Assembly: GCF_028682395.1 (NCBI RefSeq)
Contig: NZ_JANHLC010000001.1
Location: forward strand, 310,001 to 374,000
Source: Pseudomonas putida
Lineage (GTDB): Bacteria; Pseudomonadota; Gammaproteobacteria; Pseudomonadales; Pseudomonadaceae
Reading direction: 5' to 3'
DNA length: 64,000 nt
Below the pieces are notes generated by a model. It was not told the origin of the DNA. It saw only the letters and a list, made by a program, of their open reading frames with translations, and searched no databases. The position numbers and the translations under genes are program-made. Shown here in pieces: positions 49,301 to 56,395 of this stretch (position 1 is the stretch's first letter; each line of letters starts with the position of its first letter).

Positions 49301-49978
49301 CAGGGCAAACGCCTTGCTCAACTCGTCCATCGCCTGCCGCAGCCCATGCCCCTGTGTGCGCAACGACTCGCCAGAGGCCGACAACAGCCAGGCAATATCC
49401 AGCACCAGCACGATCCCATTGATCGGCTCACGCCGCCGTACCCGACTCAATCGCTGCAACAGCCCACGCCATTCGCCAGGCCCCTGCGGGCCCATGGCCA
49501 GGCGGCCACGCGGTTCCAGCGCCACGCCATGCTCCAGGAACCACCAGTTCAATGCTTCGCCGGGCCGCGTCGAAGTTGGCTGCAATGCGCAGGCCAGCCC
49601 GGAACCAGCCAGCATCCTCGATGCCTGGCCTGCGCCGACCTCAAGCAACAACCACCAGGGCTGTGCCGATAGTGGCGCCTTCAGACGCCCCAGGCGCGAG
49701 CCGCGCAACGATGCCAGGCCCGCACGCCACTCCTGCTCAAACGCCGGATTGCGTCGGCTCACAGCATCAGTTACCACCCCGCCAAGACGACGGCGCAAGC
49801 GCCACGCCATCCAGGCACGACGTAACCGTACCAAGCCCCACAAGGCCAGACACCCCAACACGGACATGGGCACCAGCCACCACCAGGGCCACCCCTGGTA
49901 CAGCGTCGTCATCCAACTGACGAGCGCCGTCAGTAGCAACGCCAGCCCCCAACCCAACACTATCCAGAATCGGCTCAT
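46394..49978 (-). CDS. tssM: TssM, IcmF-like inner-membrane core of the T6SS
   Basis: 1194 residues. TssM, TssL and TssJ form the membrane channel of the type VI system. TM1 about 4-24, TM2 about 30-50 and TM3 about 379-400; a cytoplasmic domain lies between TM2 and TM3 and a large periplasmic domain follows. The family landmark PINGIVLVLDIAWLL is present near residue 185. The Walker A site is degenerate: where NTP-binding homologues have GxxxxGKT the sequence is VGAGQASRM with no Lys. ATG overlaps the tssL stop (ATGA). Last gene of the operon. Confidence 0.95.
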   Translation of the reverse strand: MSRFWIVLGWGLALLLTALVSWMTTLYQGWPWWWLVPMSVLGCLALWGLVRLRRAWMAWRLRRRLGGVVTDAVSRRNPAFEQEWRAGLASLRGSRLGRLKAPLSAQPWWLLLEVGAGQASRMLAGSGLACALQPTSTRPGEALNWWFLEHGVALEPRGRLAMGPQGPGEWRGLLQRLSRVRRREPINGIVLVLDIAWLLSASGESLRTQGHGLRQAMDELSKAFALRPPIYLLLSGAECLPGFSRWAQGLEPEQRAEAFGLFSQQVEGNAGRFLDEIFSGLSQRVLTLQLSMGMSALPQEDALQMPGQLAGLRAPLEALLVPAFDSNPYRETPLLGGLFLTAELGGGEGPKSGFTRQLFEHLLPSRRSAGLPVRGWSQRATTALLAGWLLVCGAALGWVVYVERETASVIANLARGASSSLVPMTDQEADDQQLRRYQEQVIALEQHERRWIGPFLPLQAPIKQLATHYRERFVAVFAERVLARHLDHLVKAHLDEGLASADPAVLAAWVQHVVRRINLLNARLDRDDQRLHLPLPGPELARLSTAEEGLDWRLGAHYRNYLLWQPRREALQLERERLVGQLTSLRFDQLPVGWLLAWAQDQSGLQPIGAEDVGMFSAGEVRLPQAFTLQGRDAVRGFLGELARAGVAASAVQRLQRLYHAEALLAWHGFAQGLLDASSAQPRDERQWRMVLLRLGTREDPFLAVMTLLAERFREESRTPWVDEVIRLQRVLLSSREGKLPEQGIMANVRIAQDRGGEWLHKMADGDMGLRGGAAQWRQDVGEARRLARYQRLLREVIDEALQSDGQALRIAMQTWSYAVSPQAVAAPLWEAGQLLDSLRDGSLSGDRGDRLGWDLVGAGLHMTLSFLGHTSACRLQQDWSAQVLGGLQGVTDPLQRHALLYGPQGRVPAFLEGPLGAFVTQDARGYRSREIMGQSIALQAPFLSFISGMQQARVALEQRTGRARAAERAGEQRELALEQEVQALSEQLAPLQSQLLVLRAGSATVDLSVTPVQLNRGARQLPRRTRLTLQCNGRRTELENFNFPTQASFVWAAQGCADVDLEIDFEHFTLHKRWAGERGFIEFLRTFRDGRYTFGLGDFPAQRDLMEGAGIGWLQLSYRQQGALALLERYGEVDRLESRLAEITARLDSARQLLGEQRRVRNAQSQAKPIGAALVVPEHIADCARAPQRAGAW

Positions 49979-50625
49979 GGCTGCTGCTCCAACAAGGCCT
50001 GTGCCTGTTCCACGAGGCGCTGGCCGTAGACTTCAAGCGCGCTCCCCAGCAACACCAGCGGCAGCCCCAGCGTCAACAGCACGATCAGCCAGGAGAACCG
50101 TCGGCGCCCCCTTCGCCCCCCGCTCACTCCATTCAGCACCGGCTGGATAAACAGCGGCTGTTCCGGCTCCAGCGCCGACGCATCCCGCTCCGTCACGACC
50201 CGTTGTAGAAAGCTGCGACGATAGCGTGCTCGCTCAGCCTCGCCACACCCGGCCAAACGCCCTTCGAATCCCGCCAGCAGCGCCAGCGCATACACCTCGC
50301 GCAAGGCCGTCGCGCCTTCGGGCAAGGCTTCCAGATGCTGATAGAACGCTACTCCAGCGCTGCTCATCGCAAAGTAATGCGCCTGCAACGTGGCCTCTGG
50401 CCAGGCATCGCGTCCGGACCAGAGCCGCGTCATGGCCTGCTCGTCAATCCAGGCAACCGCCACAAACAGCGCCTCGCGGGCTTCATCCTCGGTATATCCA
50501 TGCGCCAGCGAACGCGCCAAGGCTTGGTCGCACAAGGTGCGCAGTTGTTCATCCAACGCCTGCCCGGCACTCAGCAGCGGGCCCAGGGCATTGAATACAG
50601 GCATCCAGCAATCCACCAACCTCAT
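49975..50625 (-). CDS. tssL: TssL, DotU-like T6SS membrane protein
   Basis: 216 residues. The cytoplasmic hook domain has the DotU pattern (RLVDCWMPVFNALGPLL.., AWIDEQAM, LYALALLAGFEGRL) and a single C-terminal membrane helix near residues 178-200 (WLIVLLTLGLPLVLLGSAL). There is no OmpA-like peptidoglycan-binding extension. It begins 3 bases after the tssK stop and its stop overlaps tssM, so TssL and TssM are made together. Confidence 0.93.
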   Translation of the reverse strand: MRLVDCWMPVFNALGPLLSAGQALDEQLRTLCDQALARSLAHGYTEDEAREALFVAVAWIDEQAMTRLWSGRDAWPEATLQAHYFAMSSAGVAFYQHLEALPEGATALREVYALALLAGFEGRLAGCGEAERARYRRSFLQRVVTERDASALEPEQPLFIQPVLNGVSGGRRGRRRFSWLIVLLTLGLPLVLLGSALEVYGQRLVEQAQALLEQQP

Positions 50626-50628
50626 CTA

Positions 50629-52005
50629 TCAGCCCCTCACCGCAATCAGCTCAGCACGGCCACTCAACGCAGTGCCCGGCATGAACAGCGCCACCCGACA
50701 CTCCTGCTGCAAGGCCTCGAAAGCATCGCTCAGCGGCTCAAGACGTAAATAGGTACAACCCGCACGCTGGGGCAAGCCTTGGGGCGCATTGGGCAGCGCG
50801 ATCAATTCAACCCCCGGCAACGCCCGCCGGATCAGGACCTCAATCGCACTGCTGGCCCCCAACTTGCTGCCCTGGGGCAAAACCGGCAGCCCCTCGCCAT
50901 CGCCACGCAACAGCAGGTAATAGCGATGGCGCGGGGCGAAGAAGCTTTGCGGCAGCTCAGCTTCCCAACGTCCTTCGTTCGGCTGCAGACGGACCCGCAT
51001 CTCCACGTCGGCACTGATCCCGTTGAGCAATTGCCGGGTCCGCAGCAGCAGCGAATTGAAACTCAGACTGAGGTTGTCATGCCGATAGGGTTGCAATGAC
51101 TCTTGAGCGGCGGCACTGCCCTGCCCGTCACACTCGTCACTGAACATCCCGAGCTCCCCGATCAGTTGCCGTAAGACCCCAAACAGCGCCCAGGGCTGGA
51201 CCTGAGGCGTCTCCAGCAAGTGTTCGAGCAGCGGCACATAACGATTGAGCACGCCCAGCGCCAACACACGGGCGAATCGACCGCTGTCGACTTCACCATC
51301 GGCGTCTTGCCCACCACGGGTCGGTTTGCAACTGGCTAACTGCCGGGCGCGCTGTTGCAACTCATCGCGCAAACCAAACAGCAACTCGCTCAAAACCGGC
51401 GCTCCCCCCAGATTGACGCTGGGCGCGATAAAGTCGGCGACCCGGCTCAACTGCCCCTGATCCTGTTCCAGCCGGGCAATCGGCAGCATTTCATAATGAG
51501 GCGAATGCGCCACTTCATGCTCCCAGAACAGACGCAGCACATAGCGCATGGGCCGGATAGCCGCGGGTGGCGCATCGCCCAGACGGTCGGCCAACATCAG
51601 GTGATCGGCCGCCACCGCATAGCGCGTGTCTGCCCCCTGGGCCTCGTCCAGGTTTTCAAAAACCTGGACATTGGCCGCTTCAGGCTCGAGGCGGCGCAGG
51701 CCGACATACAAGGTCTGCCGGTCACTCTGCCCGTCCGACACAAACGTGCGGGCCTGGACCCAGGCGTTACCGGGATACTCCACCAACGTGCCATCGCGAA
51801 AGCGCAGGGACAGTTGCTCCAGTTGGCATTGCCCGGTCGCCAGGGCCGCGGCATTGAACTGCATGGATATCAGCCCCCAGGCATGGGGGTGCAACAGCTC
51901 AGTCAGCCGCGCCAGGCCATGGGCAGTACGCGCATCGGTATGCTGGAAATGCTGCGGCTGCAGGAACAGGCCCTGATGCCAGTAGAGCGGTTGATCAATC
52001 GTCAT
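50629..52005 (-). CDS. tssK: TssK, T6SS baseplate connector
   Basis: 458 residues from ATG 52005, preceded by GGAAGA. The family start PLYWHQGLFLQPQHFQHTD is clear, with the typical FLPPGLxL-like anchor replaced by this N-terminal shell-domain motif. TssK links the TssFGE baseplate to the TssLM membrane complex. It lies 32 bases after tssJ and abuts tssL. Further upstream in-frame codons belong to the tssJ region and are not coding. Confidence 0.94.
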   Translation of the reverse strand: MTIDQPLYWHQGLFLQPQHFQHTDARTAHGLARLTELLHPHAWGLISMQFNAAALATGQCQLEQLSLRFRDGTLVEYPGNAWVQARTFVSDGQSDRQTLYVGLRRLEPEAANVQVFENLDEAQGADTRYAVAADHLMLADRLGDAPPAAIRPMRYVLRLFWEHEVAHSPHYEMLPIARLEQDQGQLSRVADFIAPSVNLGGAPVLSELLFGLRDELQQRARQLASCKPTRGGQDADGEVDSGRFARVLALGVLNRYVPLLEHLLETPQVQPWALFGVLRQLIGELGMFSDECDGQGSAAAQESLQPYRHDNLSLSFNSLLLRTRQLLNGISADVEMRVRLQPNEGRWEAELPQSFFAPRHRYYLLLRGDGEGLPVLPQGSKLGASSAIEVLIRRALPGVELIALPNAPQGLPQRAGCTYLRLEPLSDAFEALQQECRVALFMPGTALSGRAELIAVRG

Positions 52006-52037
52006 AAGGTCTTCCAAATAAAAGAGAGCCACCCGCC

Positions 52038-52658
52038 TTACGGCGAGGGTGCAAGCCGTACTTCGCCAGCCTTGGGCTGTTCCGGAACAAGGTCGGCCGG
52101 TCGACTGCCGGGCCCGCGCAAGATCCCGTCGGCCCCCAGCAATAGATCGATCACCAGCGGTTCGGGGGCCGCGCGATAGTGGGTCGACCAAAAGCCTTTC
52201 TCGGTGATACCCACGCCAATCCGGTACAGGCGGGCGCTGCGGGCCGGGTCGAGATGGGCGTAGCCGGCGGCCAGGCCGATGTAACGGCTGTTTTCCAGAC
52301 GCGGCAGGCGCACCCGACGCTGCTCGCCCGGTTCAATAAAGATCCGGGTCAAGCCCGGCATCCCGGCCGGGGCTTGCTCCGACAGCAGCAATTGCACCAG
52401 GCGCTGGCCGTTGCTGGTGTAACCGGAGAATCCATTGGGCTCCTGCACCTGCGCGACCACCAACAGCAGGCTATGCGCCTGGCCATCGTAGGTATTGAGA
52501 CCAGGGTCGGCGCTGATCACTAGCTCCACGGCGTCTTCGGCAAAGGACCACGCCATCTCGCGCAAGGCCTGCTCGCGCCCCTGCTGTGCGCTATCGCCGG
52601 AGAACAGCGAACAGCCCTGCAGTAGCAGCGCACCTGCCAGGATCATCACAGGCCTCAT
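52038..52658 (-). CDS. tssJ: TssJ, outer-membrane lipoprotein of the T6SS
   Basis: 206 residues from ATG 52658. The signal peptide MRPVMILAGALLLQGC ends in a lipobox with Cys16. The mature part has the TssJ pattern: ELVISADPGLN, then NGQRLVQLLLSEQAP and VRLPRLENSRYIGLAAGYAHLD. It anchors the TssLM complex to the outer membrane. Its ATG overlaps the stop of the PAAR-like gene (ATGA). Slightly longer than the usual 150-190 residues because of a C-terminal tail. Confidence 0.93.
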   Translation of the reverse strand: MRPVMILAGALLLQGCSLFSGDSAQQGREQALREMAWSFAEDAVELVISADPGLNTYDGQAHSLLLVVAQVQEPNGFSGYTSNGQRLVQLLLSEQAPAGMPGLTRIFIEPGEQRRVRLPRLENSRYIGLAAGYAHLDPARSARLYRIGVGITEKGFWSTHYRAAPEPLVIDLLLGADGILRGPGSRPADLVPEQPKAGEVRLAPSP

Positions 52659-53074
52659 GACAGCACCATGACTTTGCACTGCCCCGGCGGAGGCATATTC
52701 ACCGTGCCCACGGTGTTCTGCGGGTTGCCGTTGTGCCCGGTCAGGCACCCCAGGCGCACCGCCGGCTTGCCCTCGACCATGACCTTGAGGCTGCCATTGA
52801 GAAAGCTCATCTGGCCCATGACCTTTCCACTCGCCACTCCCCCGCCAGCGCAGCCGGCCTCATCGCCATTGCTCAATGGGATCTTGCTGGCCTGATGCAA
52901 CGCCGGCATGCCACACACCAGCACTTTGCTGGAAATACTGCCCGGGTCGGCCATCTGGCTATTGGCGATATTGGGATAGGGCACGGGCACCGGCCCGGCC
53001 GGACTGGGCGTCTTGCAGATATCCGGCGCGCTGGACATGGCCATGGCACCGGCATTGTTGAGCATAAATGTCAT
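52655..53074 (-). CDS. PAAR-like spike-tip protein (DUF4150)
   Basis: 139 residues from ATG 53074, with GAGGAG upstream. DUF4150 features: KTPSPAGPVPVPYPNIA, SSKVLVCGMPALHQASKIPLSNGDEAGCAGGGV and the closing GCLTGHNGNPQNTVGTV with Pro/Cys ending PPPGQCKVMVLS. PAAR-like proteins cap the VgrG spike and can carry effectors; this one has no extra effector domain. It starts 10 bases after the DUF3540 gene and overlaps tssJ, fixing it in the T6SS operon. Confidence 0.9.
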   Translation of the reverse strand: MTFMLNNAGAMAMSSAPDICKTPSPAGPVPVPYPNIANSQMADPGSISSKVLVCGMPALHQASKIPLSNGDEAGCAGGGVASGKVMGQMSFLNGSLKVMVEGKPAVRLGCLTGHNGNPQNTVGTVNMPPPGQCKVMVLS

Positions 53075-53084
53075 GATCGCCTCC

Positions 53085-53735
53085 TCAGCCCAGCTCAATG
53101 GTCGAGCCGTCGATGGCCACCCGGCCCTCGGCTTCCAACGTCAGGCGCTGGGCATTCAACCGGCAGTCCTCGTCCACCCGCTGGTGCAGCGAGCCACTGC
53201 GGCGTTGCTCATGGCCAGTGACACACTGGCGGCTTTCGCCGTAGTGGGCCTCATGCCGGACCGCCTGCTGGTCGAGCAGCAGCGTGCGCTCCTCGCGCTC
53301 CTGCCAATGACTGCTGGCCCGCTCGCCGCTGACACGCAACTGGCCCAGCAGCAGCTCGGCCGCAGGACTGTTCAGGGAGCAATGCTCGGCCCGAACCACC
53401 AAGTCTTCGCCCGCAGCCAGGGACAAACTGTCGCGGCACTGCACCGTCAGGCTTCCCTGCGTGACGCGCAGTTGCACATCGGCACCCAACTGCAATTCCA
53501 GCGAGGGCTCAGCGCGTGCGAGCACCGCCAGGATGTAGCCCACACCAGCACCGTCCAGGCTCACCAGTACGGTGTCGCCCACCCTCGGCTGGACCAAGCA
53601 ACTGAACGCCGCCTCGACCCAAAACCGCTCGTGGCCTGCAACCACGCCAAAGCGTTGTGCCTGCTGGGCATTGATCCGGGCATGCAGTGAGCGTGTGGTT
53701 GCCAGGGTTGAGGCGGTGCTTCGCGGATCGTTCAT
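53085..53735 (-). CDS. DUF3540 protein, VgrG-like short spike candidate
   Basis: 216 residues from ATG 53735 (GGAGAACCCTT upstream). Residues about 40-75 (SCLVQPRVGDTVLVSLDGAG..) read as an OB-like beta-barrel; 76-135 and 188-216 are regular short beta strands (DVQLRV, SLTVQC, DLVVRA, ELLLGQLRV, RLTLEAEGRVAIDGSTIEL) like the needle of VgrG; 136-185 is a charged helical insert. DUF3540 genes recur beside DUF2169 and DUF4150 genes in T6SS clusters. The mini-VgrG reading is my inference. It lies 60 bases after the DUF2169 gene. Confidence 0.78.
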   Translation of the reverse strand: MNDPRSTASTLATTRSLHARINAQQAQRFGVVAGHERFWVEAAFSCLVQPRVGDTVLVSLDGAGVGYILAVLARAEPSLELQLGADVQLRVTQGSLTVQCRDSLSLAAGEDLVVRAEHCSLNSPAAELLLGQLRVSGERASSHWQEREERTLLLDQQAVRHEAHYGESRQCVTGHEQRRSGSLHQRVDEDCRLNAQRLTLEAEGRVAIDGSTIELG

Positions 53736-53795
53736 AAGGGTTCTCCAAACCCACCGGTTCTGGTGGTCGATAATGGCTCGTGGGGGTAAAGGCAC

Positions 53796-56390
53796 TCAGG
53801 CATGCAGGTCCTCGCTCAGGCGACAACGCTCCAGGCAGGCGCCATTCAATTGCACCCCCGAGCCCCTGGCGCCCTGAGTGGTCGCGCCAGTCAGATTGGC
53901 GGCGCTCAGATCACACTGATCAAGACGGGTTTTACGCAGGCTCGCCCACTGCAGATTGGCTTGTGGCCAGCTCGCTCCGCGCAGGTCACTGCCACTCAGA
54001 TCGGCGAACTCGGCGCACAGATGCGCGCCCCCCGTCGCCGACAGATCGCAACGCAGCACCAGGGCCTCGCGCAGATTGGCCGCAGACAAAAACGCAGCAC
54101 TCAGGCAACTGTCGGCGAAGATCGCGCCCTGCAGATCGGCCTGACGCAGGCACGCCCGGCTGAAATCGCAGCCATCGCTCAAGCGCATCCCCTGCAACTG
54201 CCCCTGACGCAACACCGCGTCCGGAGCCTCGACCCGGCTCAGGGATGCCGCACGCAGACAGGCTTCTTCAAGTTGCACACCGTGCATCCGGCAGCCTTCC
54301 CAGCTACTGCCGGGCGCCTGGGCGGCACGCATCTGCGCCTGATCGAAATCACAGCTGTGCAGGCTCATGCCGTGCCCCTGGACCGCCTCCATCTGCGCTA
54401 CCTTGAAGCAACTGCGTTTAAACGCTGCCCCGCACAGATTGGCCTGAGACAGGCCTGCCTGAGTGAAATCACAGTCGACACCATAGGCCTGCTCAAGGTT
54501 GGCAGCGGTCATGGAGGCTGCGATAAAGCGGCAATCGTCCAGATACGCGTCGGTCAAACGCCCGCGCTCAAGCTGCGCCGCGCTGAAATCACAACCTTTC
54601 AAACGCGCGCCCGTGAAGTCGCAGCCGCGCAGGTCGGCGCCCACCCAGCAGCAATCCTCCACCACTGCCTCGCTCAGGTCGGCGCCAGCCAGTTCAATGG
54701 CCTGCAAATCCAGGCCAATTAAACGGACGCCACGCAATGACTCCCCCGCTCGATAGCGCCTCTCCAACTGTTGCCGGTCCAAGCACGGCGCAGCGGCTGG
54801 CAGGCTTTGGCTCGGCGGACGAATCGCCGCCAGCCGAGCATTCAACTCCTCCTGCATGGCGCCGACACGCTGCTCGACCTGCGCCATGCTCGCCTGTGCC
54901 GCACGGATCCCTGCCCGAGCCTCGGCCCGGTGCTTGGGGGTCAATGGCATGACGTCCAGTGCTCGCTCAGGATCGGCGGCCGGGGCCTGGCGCACCTGCT
55001 CGGTGGCCTTGAGTAGTTCCTTGTCATAGTCCAGGCCCATTCGCCCCAAGGCCTGTCGCGCCTGCGTCTCGGCCTCGCTGCGCGCCTGGCTCAGCGCGCC
55101 CTCGATACGCTCGGCAAACCCGCAAAAATCCACCGCCGGCGGCTTGGCCAGCGCCTCCTGCCCCGCCGCCAGGTTCAGTACCGGCACGGCAGCAAAAATC
55201 GCCGGGTCGAACGCCAGTTTTTGCCGCCGCATCGCCTCGCCCACCTGCTCGATGACGCCTTGACGCTCATGCATGAACTCGCGATGAAAGTGCTCAATAC
55301 CCGTTTGCAGCCGGCTCTGTAGCGCAGCCCGGGCCTGCGCAGGATCAACTGCCTGGGGCGGCGCGGGCATAACTGGCGGTTTGATCGCCGGCCAAATTTG
55401 CCGCACACAGGCCTCAACAGACTGCGCCGGCTCGTTCAGCCGTTCACAGAGCACCCCAAGGGCCTGGATATCAGCCCCATCACAATCGTCCACGGCGACT
55501 TCTGCGCGGTAGAGCATCAATACGCAGGCTTGATCTGGAAACAACCAGAGCGTGTCCAGGTCCAGTGGCGCCTCGCTATCGGGACGCTGCTCGGCCTGCC
55601 AGCGCAGCAGCAGGCGCGGACGCAAGCCGGGCAGGTGCCCTTCGACCCGTTCCTGCTGCGGATGCATGCCCTGGGCCGACCAGTGCTCGTCACCGCGCCA
55701 GTAAGTGCTATGGCACTGGTCCTGGGGGACTTCGTCGTACCAGCGCGGGTCGGCGTCGTCAGGCAGAAACGGGAAGCGCTCGCGCCACCAGTGGTCGTCC
55801 AGGCTGCCCAGCCAACCCCGACGCGCAGCATCGTTCAAGGGCAAGGGCCGCAGGCTGGCCGGCGGCGGACGATCGGACGGCGCCAGACAGGGTGCCTGTA
55901 CCGATTCGATACAGGGTAGGCACTGGCCTTCAGCGTCGGCAGACGCTTCGCAATACCCCATGCCAGCTGGATTGACCGCCCAGCCGGGGCCGCCATAGGC
56001 ATGGGCCAGGTTGACCGGCATAACGCTGAACGGCTGCGCTGGGCCGGGCTGCCACAAGCCAAGCGATCGCTGCCAGTGGCGCGGCCCATGGATATGCAGG
56101 GTTTTCGCCAGGGGCCCACACTGCACACTGATAGCCCGCTCGGTGACCATCGTCCCGGCCGGCGCATAGGCCTGCCCGGCCACCGCATAAGTACCACGGC
56201 TTTTTTTTAAGCCAATGTCGAATGGCCCTTCGGCAAAGCGTTCCAGCAACCAGGGCCAGGCCTGGGTCTGATCCATCGCCACGCCATTGGCGTCGATCAG
56301 CCAGCCCAGGGTCAGCACCAGACTGGGTTGGCCACCGCATGCATGGGCCGCCGGCCAGAACAAGGCTTGATCGGGCTTATCGATGCGCAT
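53796..56390 (-). CDS. DUF2169 / pentapeptide-repeat T6SS accessory protein
   Basis: 864 residues from ATG 56390 (GGGAGG 9 bases upstream). Residues about 15-310 are DUF2169 (GPRHWQRSLGLW..FSVMPVNLAHAYGGPG..NPAGMGY). Residues about 340-540 are helical and Ala/Gln-rich. From about 552 to the end are pentapeptide repeats of the A(D/N)LxG type (GADLSEAVV, GADLRGCDFTGARLKGCDF and so on), a right-handed square beta-helix. DUF2169 proteins are thought to act as adaptors that load PAAR-like tips or cargo. It follows vgrG by 5 bases. Catalytic motifs are absent. Confidence 0.85.
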   Translation of the reverse strand: MRIDKPDQALFWPAAHACGGQPSLVLTLGWLIDANGVAMDQTQAWPWLLERFAEGPFDIGLKKSRGTYAVAGQAYAPAGTMVTERAISVQCGPLAKTLHIHGPRHWQRSLGLWQPGPAQPFSVMPVNLAHAYGGPGWAVNPAGMGYCEASADAEGQCLPCIESVQAPCLAPSDRPPPASLRPLPLNDAARRGWLGSLDDHWWRERFPFLPDDADPRWYDEVPQDQCHSTYWRGDEHWSAQGMHPQQERVEGHLPGLRPRLLLRWQAEQRPDSEAPLDLDTLWLFPDQACVLMLYRAEVAVDDCDGADIQALGVLCERLNEPAQSVEACVRQIWPAIKPPVMPAPPQAVDPAQARAALQSRLQTGIEHFHREFMHERQGVIEQVGEAMRRQKLAFDPAIFAAVPVLNLAAGQEALAKPPAVDFCGFAERIEGALSQARSEAETQARQALGRMGLDYDKELLKATEQVRQAPAADPERALDVMPLTPKHRAEARAGIRAAQASMAQVEQRVGAMQEELNARLAAIRPPSQSLPAAAPCLDRQQLERRYRAGESLRGVRLIGLDLQAIELAGADLSEAVVEDCCWVGADLRGCDFTGARLKGCDFSAAQLERGRLTDAYLDDCRFIAASMTAANLEQAYGVDCDFTQAGLSQANLCGAAFKRSCFKVAQMEAVQGHGMSLHSCDFDQAQMRAAQAPGSSWEGCRMHGVQLEEACLRAASLSRVEAPDAVLRQGQLQGMRLSDGCDFSRACLRQADLQGAIFADSCLSAAFLSAANLREALVLRCDLSATGGAHLCAEFADLSGSDLRGASWPQANLQWASLRKTRLDQCDLSAANLTGATTQGARGSGVQLNGACLERCRLSEDLHA

Positions 56391-56395
56391 GGGAT

